Source: Bauldia sp963759235
Lineage (GTDB): Bacteria; Pseudomonadota; Alphaproteobacteria; Rhizobiales; Kaistiaceae
Assembly (NCBI GenBank): GCA_963759235.1
Contig: CAVWYO010000010.1
Coordinates: 298,250 to 362,249, forward strand
Length of the DNA: 64,000 nt
Direction: 5' to 3'
Under the pieces are notes generated by a model. That model was not told the DNA's origin. It did not search any database and saw nothing but the letters and a program-made list of their open reading frames with translations. A program made the translations under genes and the position numbers. Below are positions 28,530 through 37,514 of this stretch, one piece after another (positions within the stretch are counted from its first letter, which is position 1; every line of letters begins with the position of its first letter).

Positions 28530-29822
28530 GACTGTCAGGAATTCTGTGCGCGAGGCCATGATGATGGAAAGGAGAGAATCATCACATGGCTATCGAGAAG
28601 GAAGTTCTGGACCATCTGCTTGCAGGCCGCGATCCGGATGAGGTGTTCGCCAAGGACGGGCTTCTGGACGACCTGAAGAAGGCTCTTTCGGAGCGGATTC
28701 TGAACGCCGAGCTCGACGCCCATCTTGAAGACGAGCGCGAGGAAGGCAACGCCAATCGCCGCAACGGCGCCTCGAAGAAGTCGGTTCTGACGGGTACCTC
28801 GAAGATGCGGCTAACGATCCCGCGCGATCGCTCCGGCACCTTCGATCCGAAGCTGATCGCCAAGTACCAGCGGCGCTTCCCCGATTTCGACGACAAGATC
28901 ATCTCCATGTATGCGCGCGGCATGACGGTGCGCGAGATCCGCGGTCATCTGGAGGAGCTCTATGGCATCGACGTCTCGCCAGACCTGATCTCGGCGGTCA
29001 CCGACGCCGTCCTGGAGGCTGTGGCCGACTGGCAGAACCGGCCGCTGGACGTCTGCTACCCGCTGGTCTTCTTCGATGCGATCCGGGTGAAGATCAGGGA
29101 CGAGGGCTTCGTCCGCAACAAGGCGGTTTACATAGCGCTCGGCATCCTGCCCGACGGCACCAAGGAGATACTCGGCATCTGGATCGAGCAGACCGAGGGC
29201 GCCAAGTTCTGGCTGCGCGTCATGAACGAACTGAAGAACCGCGGCGTCGGAGACATCCTGATCGCCGTCGTTGACGGTCTCAAGGGCTTCCCGGAAGCGA
29301 TCACCGCGGTATTCCCCGACACGGTCGTCCAGACCTGCATCGTCCATCTGATCCGCCATTCGCTCGAGTTCGTGTCGTGGAAGGACCGCAAGCCCGTCGT
29401 GCCGGCGCTGCGCGCCATCTACCGGGCCAAGGATGCCGAGGCCGGCATGAAGGCCCTGGAGGCGTTCGAAGCCGGCGCCTGGGGCCAGAAATACCCGGCC
29501 ATCGCCCAGAGCTGGCGACGCAACTGGCAACACGTCGTGCCCTTCTTCGCCTTCCCCGAAAGCGTGCGTCGGATCATCTACACGACAAATCAAATAGAGG
29601 CGCTGAACTCCAAGCTGCGCCGAGCCGTGCGGACCAGGGGCCACTTCCCCAAGGACGACGCCGCCATGAAGCTGCTATATCTGGTCCTCAACCACGCGGC
29701 CACGGATTGGAAACGTCCGCCCCGCGAGTGGTTCGAGGCCAGGACCCAGTTCGCCGTCGTCTTCGGCGAAAGGTTCGTCAGCCAATGACGACACCGGCCT
29801 CCCGCACAGAATTCCTGACAGT
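28530..29822 (+). mobile_element. IS256-family insertion sequence
   Basis: A complete 1.29-kb element with near-terminal inverted repeats: ACTGTCAGGAATTCTGTGCG at 28531-28550 and its exact complement at 29803-29822. It carries one transposase gene. The flanks show a 5-bp direct repeat GAGGG (28525-28529 and 29823-29827); IS256 elements more usually make 8-9 bp, so the exact ends could be off by a base or two. It interrupts the HD-domain gene. Confidence 0.93.
28586..29788 (+). CDS. IS256-family transposase
   Basis: A 400-residue Mutator-type DDE transposase, full length. The catalytic residues are in FFDAIRVKIRDEG (first Asp), AVVDGLKGFPEAI (second Asp) and TTNQIEALNSKLRR (Glu); QTCIVHLIRHSLEFVSWKD is the family's conserved C-x2-H block. 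No frameshift or stop is visible, so the element may be active. Confidence 0.97.
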   Translation: MAIEKEVLDHLLAGRDPDEVFAKDGLLDDLKKALSERILNAELDAHLEDEREEGNANRRNGASKKSVLTGTSKMRLTIPRDRSGTFDPKLIAKYQRRFPDFDDKIISMYARGMTVREIRGHLEELYGIDVSPDLISAVTDAVLEAVADWQNRPLDVCYPLVFFDAIRVKIRDEGFVRNKAVYIALGILPDGTKEILGIWIEQTEGAKFWLRVMNELKNRGVGDILIAVVDGLKGFPEAITAVFPDTVVQTCIVHLIRHSLEFVSWKDRKPVVPALRAIYRAKDAEAGMKALEAFEAGAWGQKYPAIAQSWRRNWQHVVPFFAFPESVRRIIYTTNQIEALNSKLRRAVRTRGHFPKDDAAMKLLYLVLNHAATDWKRPPREWFEARTQFAVVFGERFVSQ

Positions 29823-29998
29823 GAGGGCCAGCCGACATCCAGGTGCTCGCGAAAACGCCCGGACCATCCGTTGCTGCACTCTCGAATTATTCGTCCGTCG
29901 TCGGGAACATCGACCCGATACGCCAGATACGTCTCTACGCACGGCCCGAGGATCGCGAGAAAGCCATCGCTCGCATCGCCACGATATGAGGAGGACGC

Positions 29999-30568
29999 AT
30001 GCCCGCTAGCCAGAACAATCTCGACAAGGTCGCGCTAATGGCGGAACTGGTTCGGCGAGCGCCGAGCCCACCGGGCCGAACCGCGCTGATGAAGCTTGCT
30101 TACTTTCTGAAGATCTTGAGAGGCGTCCCCCTCGCTTATGCCTTCCGCCTGTACACCTACGGTCCATTCGACAGCGACGTTCTCGACGATCTCCAATACG
30201 CCGAGGCGCTCGGCGCTGTGCAGAGCGAGATCATCGTCTATGCCGGCGGCAAGCGCTATGAGTACCGGCCCGGCCCCCGGATCGACGAGATTACCGACTA
30301 CGCCAAGGTGTTTCTTTCGCCATACAGCGACAGCCTTGACTGGGTTCTCACCAATTTCGGCTCCCGCTCCGCCCAGGATTTGGAAATGGCGAGCACAATT
30401 GTTTTTGTTGATCGGGCAACCTTGGAGAGGGGCGCCAGGCAGAAAATTGCCGAACTTGCAAGAAAGGTGCAGGCCGTGAAGCCCTACCTTTCAAGAGATG
30501 CGATCGAACGCGAAGCCCAAGCTCTTCAGGACAGAGGCCTGCTATCGGCGGTCGCCGACGGTTCTTAG
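29999..30568 (+). CDS. Panacea/YwgA-like protein, partner of the HD hydrolase
   Basis: A 189-residue protein. The segment TALMKLAYFLKILRGVPLAY and the following RLYTYGPFDSDVLDDLQYAE fit the Panacea (DUF4065)/YwgA-like fold, whose members act as antitoxins or adaptors, often with a downstream or upstream enzyme. The pairing with an HD hydrolase is like Bacillus ywfO-ywgA. The ATG at 29999 follows GAGGA 9 bp after the HD stop. It is intact, although its partner is broken. Family assignment is from pattern only and is moderate. Confidence 0.6.
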   Translation: MPASQNNLDKVALMAELVRRAPSPPGRTALMKLAYFLKILRGVPLAYAFRLYTYGPFDSDVLDDLQYAEALGAVQSEIIVYAGGKRYEYRPGPRIDEITDYAKVFLSPYSDSLDWVLTNFGSRSAQDLEMASTIVFVDRATLERGARQKIAELARKVQAVKPYLSRDAIEREAQALQDRGLLSAVADGS

Positions 30569-30804
30569 AGAGTTACGGACCTGCTGAGCGTCACTAGAGC
30601 CTTGGACCAAGCGTCGACGACACCGATCACATTGGTCCCTTGGCTCGGGGCGTTCAACGCTTTGGGCAATTGTTCTGCATCGGGATCTAGCCCGCATCGA
30701 AGCACATGAATGCCTACGACATCCCGAAACAATATCGGCTGAGTGATTTCTTTAGCATATCGACATCGGCCTTCTCAGCCGTAGGCTCGCAAAGCCCGCC
30801 CTTC

Positions 30805-31920
30805 TCACGCGATCACGATGAAATCGCTGGCGTGGAGGTGGAGGCCCTTGTCGAGCTTGGCGAACTCGACCTGAGCAAAGGTGTTGCCGGTGCCGTCCGG
30901 GTCGTAATAGAGCGCCCCGGTCGTCTTGTCGTAGATGATGTGGTCGTCGCCGTCGTGGGCGGAAGGGCCCTTGTGGAATTCCGCAGCGGTGAGGGTTCCC
31001 AGCCCGCTGAGCGCCGCGAAGACGAGCTTGGAGAGGAGGAGCTTGTCGGTGCCGGGGTCGAAATGCTTGACCCGGTCGACATTGGTCACGGAGTTCAGAG
31101 CCCTATCGAAAACGAACTGGTCCTTATGCGGCCCGGCGATCAGCGTGTCGTTGCCGTCGCCGCCATAAACCCTACCGGCGTGGCCGCCGGCGTTCTTGAA
31201 GGTGTCGTTGCCGGGGCCGAGATGCACCTCTCCCTTGATCGTGCCGTCGTTGACGATCTTGTCCTTGGCGCCGCCACCGACGATGATGCCCTTGATCTTG
31301 CCGTGGTTCTCCACCAACAGGTTTCCGACGCCCCCGTTTTCGATCGAGTAAGCGCCTCCGGTGATCGTGCCGCCGGACTTGTTGACGATGGTCGTCGTCA
31401 GCCCGGCGGGGATGAAGGTCCGTATGCCATCCTGGCCACCATCGATCGCGCCGGAATTGTCGATCATCGGCCCGTCGGTCGCGCCGGCTGTAATCACAGT
31501 CGCGGAAACACCGTAGATGACCCCGAAGATATGGCCCGCATTGGTGAGATCGAAATTGTCCACGTCGCTGGCGGCCACGCCGTAATTTGCCGAGCCGACG
31601 ATGCTCCCGTCATTGATGACGGTCATGTTCTTGGCGCCGGGGACGCTCCCTAGGACAACACCGTAGCCGCCGACGATGCTGCCGTTCGCCTTGTTGATGA
31701 CGGTGCCGTTCTTCGCCGCCTGGAAGTAGACGCCAAAGTTGGTGTTGCTGAAGACAGCCCCCTGGTTGACCAGCTTGCTCCCGTTGAAGCTGCTGTAGAC
31801 CGCCGCCGCACTCCCCGAGCCGACCACGACGCCGTCGGCGATGGTCCATGTCTCGCCGGCACCGGCATAGTCGATGGCGGGAGCGATGGGATTGTAGATG
31901 GTCGTGTGCTGGGTGGGCAT
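30805..31920 (-). CDS. RTX-like beta-helical secreted protein, copy 1
   Basis: A 371-residue protein without a Sec signal peptide. Residues 20-230 are imperfect beta-helix rungs (VINKANGSIVGGYGVV, MTVINDGSIVGSANYG, VNKSGGTITGG, VENHGKIKGII, VNDGTIKGEV). Then comes an RTX calcium-binding stretch (GNDTFKNAGGHAG, YGGDGNDTLIAGP), a serralysin-type module (DQFVFDRALN, VDRVKHFDPGTDKLLL) and the hydrophobic tail ASDFIVIA. This is the pattern of type I secretion substrates, exported in one step and folded outside with calcium. AAGGAGACCTCCG precedes the ATG. It is the last of five tandem paralogues, all on the minus strand. Confidence 0.85.
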   Translation of the reverse strand: MPTQHTTIYNPIAPAIDYAGAGETWTIADGVVVGSGSAAAVYSSFNGSKLVNQGAVFSNTNFGVYFQAAKNGTVINKANGSIVGGYGVVLGSVPGAKNMTVINDGSIVGSANYGVAASDVDNFDLTNAGHIFGVIYGVSATVITAGATDGPMIDNSGAIDGGQDGIRTFIPAGLTTTIVNKSGGTITGGAYSIENGGVGNLLVENHGKIKGIIVGGGAKDKIVNDGTIKGEVHLGPGNDTFKNAGGHAGRVYGGDGNDTLIAGPHKDQFVFDRALNSVTNVDRVKHFDPGTDKLLLSKLVFAALSGLGTLTAAEFHKGPSAHDGDDHIIYDKTTGALYYDPDGTGNTFAQVEFAKLDKGLHLHASDFIVIA

Positions 31921-32016
31921 CGGAGGTCTCCTTGCAACGGGGCCGCCCACTCAGCGGCCTTCGGGGGTAGCGGCGCGACGGCGGTGGTCCTCCGATCGTA
32001 GGCCGCCATCGCTTGC

Positions 32017-33129
32017 TCAGGCAACCACGATGAAATCGTCGTGGTGGAGGTTGAGGTGCTTGTCGAGCTTGGCGAACTTGACCTCGCCGCCGTTGGCGTT
32101 GCCGTTGGAGTCGTAGAGGAGCGCCCCGGTAGCCTTGTTGTAGACGATGCGGTCGTCAGCGTCGTGAGCGTGCGCGCCCTTGTGGAACTCCGCGCCGGTG
32201 AGGGTTCCCAGCCCGCTCAGCGCCGGGAAGAAGGTCTGGTCGAGGATGAGCTTGTCGGTGCCCGGATCGAAGTGCTTGACCCGGTCGACATTGGTCGCCG
32301 CGTTCAGCGTCGTGTCGAAGACGAACTTGTCGGTGTGCGGCCCGGCGATGAGCGTGTCGTTGCCGTCGCCGCCATGAACCCTGCCGGCGGTGCCGCCGGC
32401 GTTCTTGAAGGTGTCGTTGCCGGCGTGGAGAATCACCTCGCCCTTGATCTGCCCGTGGTTGACGATCTTGTCCTTGGCGACGCTGCCAATGACGATGCCT
32501 TTGATCTTGCCGTGGTTCTCCACCAACAGGTTTCCCACGCCGGCGTTTCCGATCGAGGCAGCGTCTCCCTTGATCGTGCCGCCGGACTTGTTGACGATGG
32601 TCACCGTCAGCCCGGCAAGGACATTGGTGAGTATGCCGAACGTACCACCACTGATCACGCCGGAATTTTCGATCGTCGGGCCGCCGGTCGCGCCGGGCGT
32701 GACTACCGTCGCAGAAACACCGAATGTGGCTCCAAAGATGTGGCCGGTGTTGGTGAGATCGAAATTCGACACATCGGCGGCGGTAACGCCGATTTGGGCC
32801 GAGCCGATGATTCTACCGTCATTCACGACGGTCATGTTCTTGGCGCCGGGAACATCCCCAACGACAACGCCTTTGGCGCCAACAATGCTGCCGTTCGCCT
32901 TGTTGATGACGGTGCCGTTGTTCGCTGCCTGGAAGTAGACGCCGGCGTTGGTATTGCTGAAGACGCCCCCCTTGTTGACCAGCTTGCTCCCGCTGAAGTG
33001 GCTCAAGACCGCCGGGGCAATCCCCGAGCCGACTAGGACGCCGTTGGCGATAGTCCATGTCTTGCCGGCGCCGGCATAGTTGATGGCCGGGCTGTTAGGA
33101 TTGTACATGTCGCTGTGCTGGGTTGGCAT
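32017..33129 (-). CDS. RTX-like beta-helical secreted protein, copy 2
   Basis: A 370-residue paralogue of copy 1 with the same order of domains: start MPTQHSDMYNPNSPAINYAG, beta-helix rungs, RTX stretch (HGGDGNDTLIAGPHTDKFVF) and tail DDFIVVA. The rungs differ mainly in the variable positions between conserved N-x-G turns, and the C-terminal module carries ALLYDSNG as in copy 3 instead of ALYYDPDG. ACAGGAGGACGACCC precedes the ATG at 33129. The upstream 200 bp is related to that of copy 5. Confidence 0.85.
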   Translation of the reverse strand: MPTQHSDMYNPNSPAINYAGAGKTWTIANGVLVGSGIAPAVLSHFSGSKLVNKGGVFSNTNAGVYFQAANNGTVINKANGSIVGAKGVVVGDVPGAKNMTVVNDGRIIGSAQIGVTAADVSNFDLTNTGHIFGATFGVSATVVTPGATGGPTIENSGVISGGTFGILTNVLAGLTVTIVNKSGGTIKGDAASIGNAGVGNLLVENHGKIKGIVIGSVAKDKIVNHGQIKGEVILHAGNDTFKNAGGTAGRVHGGDGNDTLIAGPHTDKFVFDTTLNAATNVDRVKHFDPGTDKLILDQTFFPALSGLGTLTGAEFHKGAHAHDADDRIVYNKATGALLYDSNGNANGGEVKFAKLDKHLNLHHDDFIVVA

Positions 33130-33434
33130 GGGTCGTCCTCCTGTTGTCGTCCGCCCACCGGCGGAGTTCGATTGCATCAGGGGGTCGGGCGGTGTCGCCC
33201 CGCCTGTCCAAGTCTCAGGCGAAGTGGAGGGCGCTTTGCAGGGCGCAGCCCGGCGGGATGCCTCATGGCATCTCGGTCACCTTCCACAGCGCTCCACGAT
33301 AGGCGAAGCCGGGCAGCATTGCCAGCCATGGAGCCTGCTCTTAGGCTAATCTCCGGACAGTCGTTCAGAGCCTGAAGCGCTTCCGGAATCCGCCAGGAAA
33401 CGACATGTCCTGCGGCAGCAAACCCCGACCCTTC
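33130..33434. other. intergenic region upstream of RTX copy 2, duplicated before copy 5
   Basis: About 300 bp. The first 200 bp (33130-33330) are clearly related to 37160-37350 upstream of copy 5: both carry GTTGTCGTCCGCC, GCATCAGGGGGTCGG and CCACGATAGGCGAAGCC. So the duplication unit included the promoter/leader. No gene seen in it. Confidence 0.7.
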
Positions 33435-34547
33435 TCAGGCGATCACGATGAAGTCGCTGGCGTGCAGGTTGAGGTGCTTGTCGAGCTTGGCGAACTGCAC
33501 CTCACCTCCGGGGCCGGTGCCATTGGAGTCGTAAAGGAGCGCGCCGGTAGCCTTGTTGTAGATGATGCGATCGTCGAGGTCGTGGGCGCCGGTGCCCTTG
33601 TGGAACTCCGCGCTGGTGAGGGTTCCGAGCCCGCTCAGCGCCGGGAAGAAGGTCTTGCTGAGGAAGAGCTGGTCGGTCCCCGGATCGAAGTGCTTGACCC
33701 GGTCGACATTGGTCGCCGCGTTGAGCGTCGCATCGAAGACGAACTGGTCCTTGTGCGGCCCGGCGATGAGGGTGTCGTTGCCGTCGCCGCCATGAACCTT
33801 GCCCGCGTGGCCGCCGGCGTTCTTGAAGGTGTCGTTGCCGGCTTGGAGATACACCTCGCCCTTGATCTGCCCGTCGTTGACGATCTTGTCGGCGGCGGCG
33901 TTGCCAATGATGTTGCCTTTGATCTTGCCGTGGTTCTCCACCGACAGGTTTCCCGCGCCGCTGTTTACGATCGAGTAAGTGCCTCCCTTGATCGTACCGC
34001 CTGACTTGTTGACGACGGTCGTCTTCAGGCCGGCAAGGGTGTTGGTGACTATGCCGTACGTACCACCCTCGATCACGCTGGAATTTTCGATCATTGGGCC
34101 GTCGGTCGCGCCGGGCGTGGCCACCGTTGCCGCAACGCCCTCTGAGGCGCCAAAGATGTGGCCGGTGTTGGTGAGATCGAAATTCGACACGTCGGCGGCG
34201 ACCACGCCGGCTACGGTAAAGCCGATGATGCTCCCGTCGTTCATGACGGTCATGTTCTTGGCGCCGGGAACGGTCCCTACGATAACACCGGAGGTACCGA
34301 CGATGCTGCCGTTCGCCTTGTTGATGACGGTGCTGTTCTTCTGTGCCGGGAAGAAGACGGCGAAGTTGGTACTGCTGAAGACGTCGCCCTTGTTGACCAG
34401 CTTGCTGCCGTTGAAGCCGCTGTAAACCGCCGGGGCACTCCCCGAGCCGACCAGGACGCCGTTGGCGATGGTCCATGTCTTGCCGGGGCCGGCATAATTG
34501 ATGGCCGGGGCGGTGGGGTTGTAGATGTCCGTGTGCTGGATGGACAT
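33435..34547 (-). CDS. RTX-like beta-helical secreted protein, copy 3
   Basis: A 370-residue intact paralogue starting MSIQHTDIYNPTAPAINYAG. Beta-helix rungs run to about residue 235, followed by AGNDTFKNAGGHAGKV, GGDGNDTLIAGPHKDQFVFD, the VDRVKHFDPGTDQLFLSKT module and the tail ASDFIVIA. Its last 68 residues are the nearest relatives of the orphan fragment at 12362-12568. CGGAGCACGATC precedes the ATG. Its 5' region (34548-34740) is almost identical to that upstream of copy 4. Confidence 0.85.
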   Translation of the reverse strand: MSIQHTDIYNPTAPAINYAGPGKTWTIANGVLVGSGSAPAVYSGFNGSKLVNKGDVFSSTNFAVFFPAQKNSTVINKANGSIVGTSGVIVGTVPGAKNMTVMNDGSIIGFTVAGVVAADVSNFDLTNTGHIFGASEGVAATVATPGATDGPMIENSSVIEGGTYGIVTNTLAGLKTTVVNKSGGTIKGGTYSIVNSGAGNLSVENHGKIKGNIIGNAAADKIVNDGQIKGEVYLQAGNDTFKNAGGHAGKVHGGDGNDTLIAGPHKDQFVFDATLNAATNVDRVKHFDPGTDQLFLSKTFFPALSGLGTLTSAEFHKGTGAHDLDDRIIYNKATGALLYDSNGTGPGGEVQFAKLDKHLNLHASDFIVIA

Positions 34548-34739
34548 GATCGTGCTCCGCCGTAGTTGACCGCGTTCGGGACTATCAGGCCCCGGAGGGC
34601 GTGCCCACCCGGACCGCTATGACATGCGGAACCTATCGCGCAAATTATGGCATCGGCTTGGCGGCACGCCACCGATTCGGGTGGAGGTACTTTGCGACTG
34701 CTCAAGCGCGTGGCGTTCGCCCGCGCGGCATCCTCCCGC
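34548..34739 (-). promoter_or_regulatory. leader/promoter segment of RTX copy 3 (duplicate of that before copy 4)
   Basis: This segment and 35851-36045 are near-identical for nearly 190 bp, including CGCAAATTATGG (CCATAATTTGCG on the coding strand, a possible -10 box) and CACCGATTCGGGTGG, which can form a short hairpin. Conservation of non-coding sequence suggests a recent duplication that kept the promoter. Confidence 0.55.
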
Positions 34740-35850
34740 TCACGCAATCACGATGAAGTCGCTGTGGTGCAGGTTGAGGTGCTTGTCGAGCTTGGCGAAC
34801 TGGATCTGCGGCGAAAGACCGGTGCCGTCCGGGTCGTAGTAGAGGTTCCCGGTGCTTGCCTGGTAGATGATGTGGTCGTCGCCGTCGTGGGCGGAAGGGC
34901 CCTTGTGGAACTCCGCAGCGGTGAGGGTCCCCAGCCCGCTCAGCGCCGGGAAGAAGGTCTTGCTGAGGAAGAGCTGGTCGGTGCCCGGATCGAAGTGCTT
35001 GACCCGGTCGACATTGGTCGCCGCGTTGAGCGTCGCATCGAAGACGAACTGGTCCTTGTGCGGCCCGGCGATGAGGGTGTCGTTGCCGTCGCCGCCATGA
35101 ACCTTGCCCGCGTGGCCGCCGGCGTTCTTGTAGGTGTCGTTGCCGGCGCTGAGAATACACCTCGCCCTTGATCTGCCCGTCGTTGACGATCTTGTCGGTG
35201 GCGGGACCGCCAACGACAATGCCTTTGATCTTGCCGTGGTTCTCCACCAACAGGTTTCCCGGGCTGCCGTTTACGATCGAGTAAACGGCTCCCTGGATGG
35301 TGCCGCCGGACTCGTTGACGATGGTCGTCTTCAGCCCGGCAAGTGCGGTGGTGACCAGGCCGAACGTACCACCCTCGATCACACCGGAATTGTCGATCAT
35401 CGGCCCGTCGGTCGCGCCGGGTGTGACCACCGTTGCCGTAACGCCATATACGGCGCCAAAGATGTGGCCGGTGTTGGTGAGATCGAAATTCGACACATCG
35501 GAGGCGACAACGCCGTAGGTGGTCAAACCGACGATGCTCCCGTCATTGATGACCGTCATGTTCTTGGCGCCGGGACCCCCAACGACAATGCCGCCGGTGC
35601 CAACAATGCTGCCGTTCGCCTTGTTGATGACAGTGCCGTTCTTCGCTGCCGGGAAGTAGACGGCAAAGTTGGTACTGCTGAAGACGTCGCCCTTGTTGAC
35701 CAGCTTGCTGCCGTTGAAGCCGCTGTAGACCGCCGGCGCGCTTCCCGAGCCGACCAGGACGCCGTTGGCGATGGTCCATGTCTTGCCGGCACCGGCATAA
35801 TTGATGGCCGGGGCGGTGGGGTTGTAGATGTCGGTTTTCTGGATGGGCAT
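34740..35850 (-). pseudogene. RTX-like beta-helical secreted protein, copy 4, frameshifted
   Basis: The N-terminal 230 or so residues (from MPIQKTDIYNP, ATG at 35850) read in one frame to GQIKGEVY; at about 35,154 the sequence has an extra base in GAGAATAC compared with GAGATAC of the other copies, and the rest (SAGNDTYKNAGGHAGKV to HSDFIVIA, stop at 34740) is in another frame. As it stands translation would run into unrelated sequence and lose the RTX and secretion region. The indel is in a short A run, so a sequencing error is possible. Confidence 0.85.
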
Positions 35851-36045
35851 GATCGTGCTCCGCCGTAGTTGACCGCGTTCGGGACTATCAGGCCCCGGAG
35901 GGGCGTGCCCGCCCGGACCGCTGTGACATGCGGAACCTATCGCGCAAATTATGGCACCGGCTTGGCGGCACGCCACCGATTCGGGTGGAGGCCCTTTGCG
36001 ACTGCTCAAGCGCGGGGCGTTCGCCCGCGCGGCATCCTCCCGCTC
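35851..36045 (-). promoter_or_regulatory. leader/promoter segment of RTX copy 4
   Basis: Near-identical to 34548-34739 before copy 3 (see there). It contains the same ATAATTTGCG box and CGGAGCACGATC ribosome binding region. Confidence 0.55.
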
Positions 36046-37159
36046 TCACGCGATCACGATGAAATCGCTGTGGTGGAGGTTGAGGTGTTTGTCGAGCTTG
36101 GCGAACTCGACCTGGGCAAAGGTGTTGCCGGTGCCGTCCGGGTCGTAATAGAGCGCTCCGGTCGTCTTGTTGGTAGATGATGTGGTCGTCGCCGTCGTGG
36201 GCGGAAGGGCCCTTGTGGAACTCCGCAGCGGTGAGGGTCCCCAGCCCGCTGAGCGCGGGGAAGAAGGTCTTGCTGAGGAAGAGCTGGTCGGTGCCCGGAT
36301 CGAAGTGCTTGACCCGGTCGACGTTGGTCGCCGGGTTCAGCGGCGTGTCGAAGACGAACTGGTCCTTGTGCGGTCCGGCGATCAGGGTGTCGTTGCCGTC
36401 GCCGCCATGAACCCTGCCGGCGGTGCCGCCGGCGTTCTTGAAGGTGTCGTTGCCGGGGCCGAGATACACCTCGCCCTTGATCTGCCCGTGGTTGACGATC
36501 TTGTCATGGGCGGTGCCGCCGGCGATGATGCCTTTGATCTTGCCGTGGTTCTCTACCAGCAGGTTTCCTGCGTTGGTCTCGATCGAAACAGCCCCTCCCT
36601 TGATCGTGCCTCCGGACTTGTTGACGACGGTCGTCTTCAGCCCGGCAAGGGTGTTGGTGGTAATGCCGATCGCACCACCACTGATCACGCCGGAATTTTC
36701 AATCATCGGCCCGTCGGTCGCGCCGGGTGTGGCCACCGTCGCGGCAACGCCGTATACGGCCCCAAGGATGTGGCCGGTGTTGGTGAGATCGAAATTCGCC
36801 ACATCGATGGCGAACACACCGGCTTGGCTCAAGCCGATGATGCTGCCGTCATTCATGACGGTCATGTTCTTGGCGCCGGGAACGTTCCCGACGAGAACAC
36901 CGAAGCCGCCGACGATGCTGCCGGTCGCCTTGTTGATGACCGTGCCGTTCTTCTGTGCCTGGAAGAGCACGCCGTAGATGGAACTGCTGAAGACATCGCC
37001 CTTGTTGACCAGCTTGCTGCCGTTGAAGGCGCTATAGACCGCCGGGGCAGTCCCCGAGCCGACCAGGACGCCGTTGGCGATGGTCCATGTCTTGCCCGGC
37101 CCGGCATAGGTGATGGCGGGGGCTGCAGGATTGTAGATGTCCGCTTTCTGGGTGGGCAT
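36046..37159 (-). pseudogene. RTX-like beta-helical secreted protein, copy 5, frameshifted and mosaic
   Basis: From MPTQKADIYNP (ATG at 37159) the frame is open to HIIYQ near 36,175, where it shifts by one base; the proper C-terminus (DKTTGALYYDPDG to HSDFIVIA, TGA at 36046) continues in the next frame. At the break the sequence reads TACCA then ACAAGACGACC: the first half matches copy 4 (TACCAG) and the second copy 1 (TACGACAAGACGACC). This looks like a recombination joint between two paralogue types that created the shift. CCGGAGCACGATC precedes the start. Confidence 0.85.
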
Positions 37160-37514
37160 GATCGTGCTCCGGTTGTCGTCCGCCTATCGGCGGCGTTCGC
37201 TTGCATCAGGGGGTCGGGGCGGCATCGCCCTACCGGTCAATTCCTTCGGGGAGGCGGAGTGCGCCAGCAGGGCCTTGCCCCCGGCGGATGTCGAGCCTCA
37301 TGGCGGTCTCAGCCGCCTTCGACAGCGCACCACGATAGGCGAAGCCCGGCGCCGTTGCGACACTATCATCCGCCGGCGTCCGCCAACAAGGCGGAGCCTT
37401 CGGCCGAAGGTCGGCCGAAGGGTCAAGAGCGGACGCGTTTGTCTTCCCAAGGTACTGGGCGGTGTCCAGTTTAGCGGGTATTGTCAGGGCACTATTACCG
37501 AAGGAGGTCGCGAC
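37160..37514. other. 355-bp divergent region between RTX copy 5 and the YCII-like gene
   Basis: The first 190 bp are the leader related to that of copy 2. A perfect 14-bp palindrome CCTTCGGCCGAAGG lies at 37397-37410, followed by a partial repeat TCGGCCGAAGG. AAGGAGG at 37501-37507 is the ribosome binding site of the next gene. No gene is visible. Confidence 0.5.

Larger units (their letters stand above)
27414..29989 (+). pseudogene. HD-domain phosphohydrolase, split by an IS256-family insertion
   Basis: The 5' part (27414-28529) encodes an HD-superfamily hydrolase: RFEHSLGVMHMA, the metal-binding LLHDVGHAPFSH and a downstream DADRMDYLLRDS, as in YwfO/dGTPase-like proteins. The 3' part (29828-29989) carries the last 53 or so residues (ADIQVLAKTPGPSVAAL to ARIATI, TGA at 29987). 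Removing the IS and one copy of the GAGGG repeat rejoins the frame exactly (KVGG-PADIQV). The intact protein would have about 425 residues. The gene stops 9 bp before its Panacea-like neighbour, so they formed an operon. Confidence 0.88.

Noticed and set aside
30706..37474. Several long plus-strand frames opposite the RTX array
   Set aside because: They mirror the repeats of the minus-strand genes and share repeated Val/Asp/Glu-rich sequence only because the paralogues are repeats.
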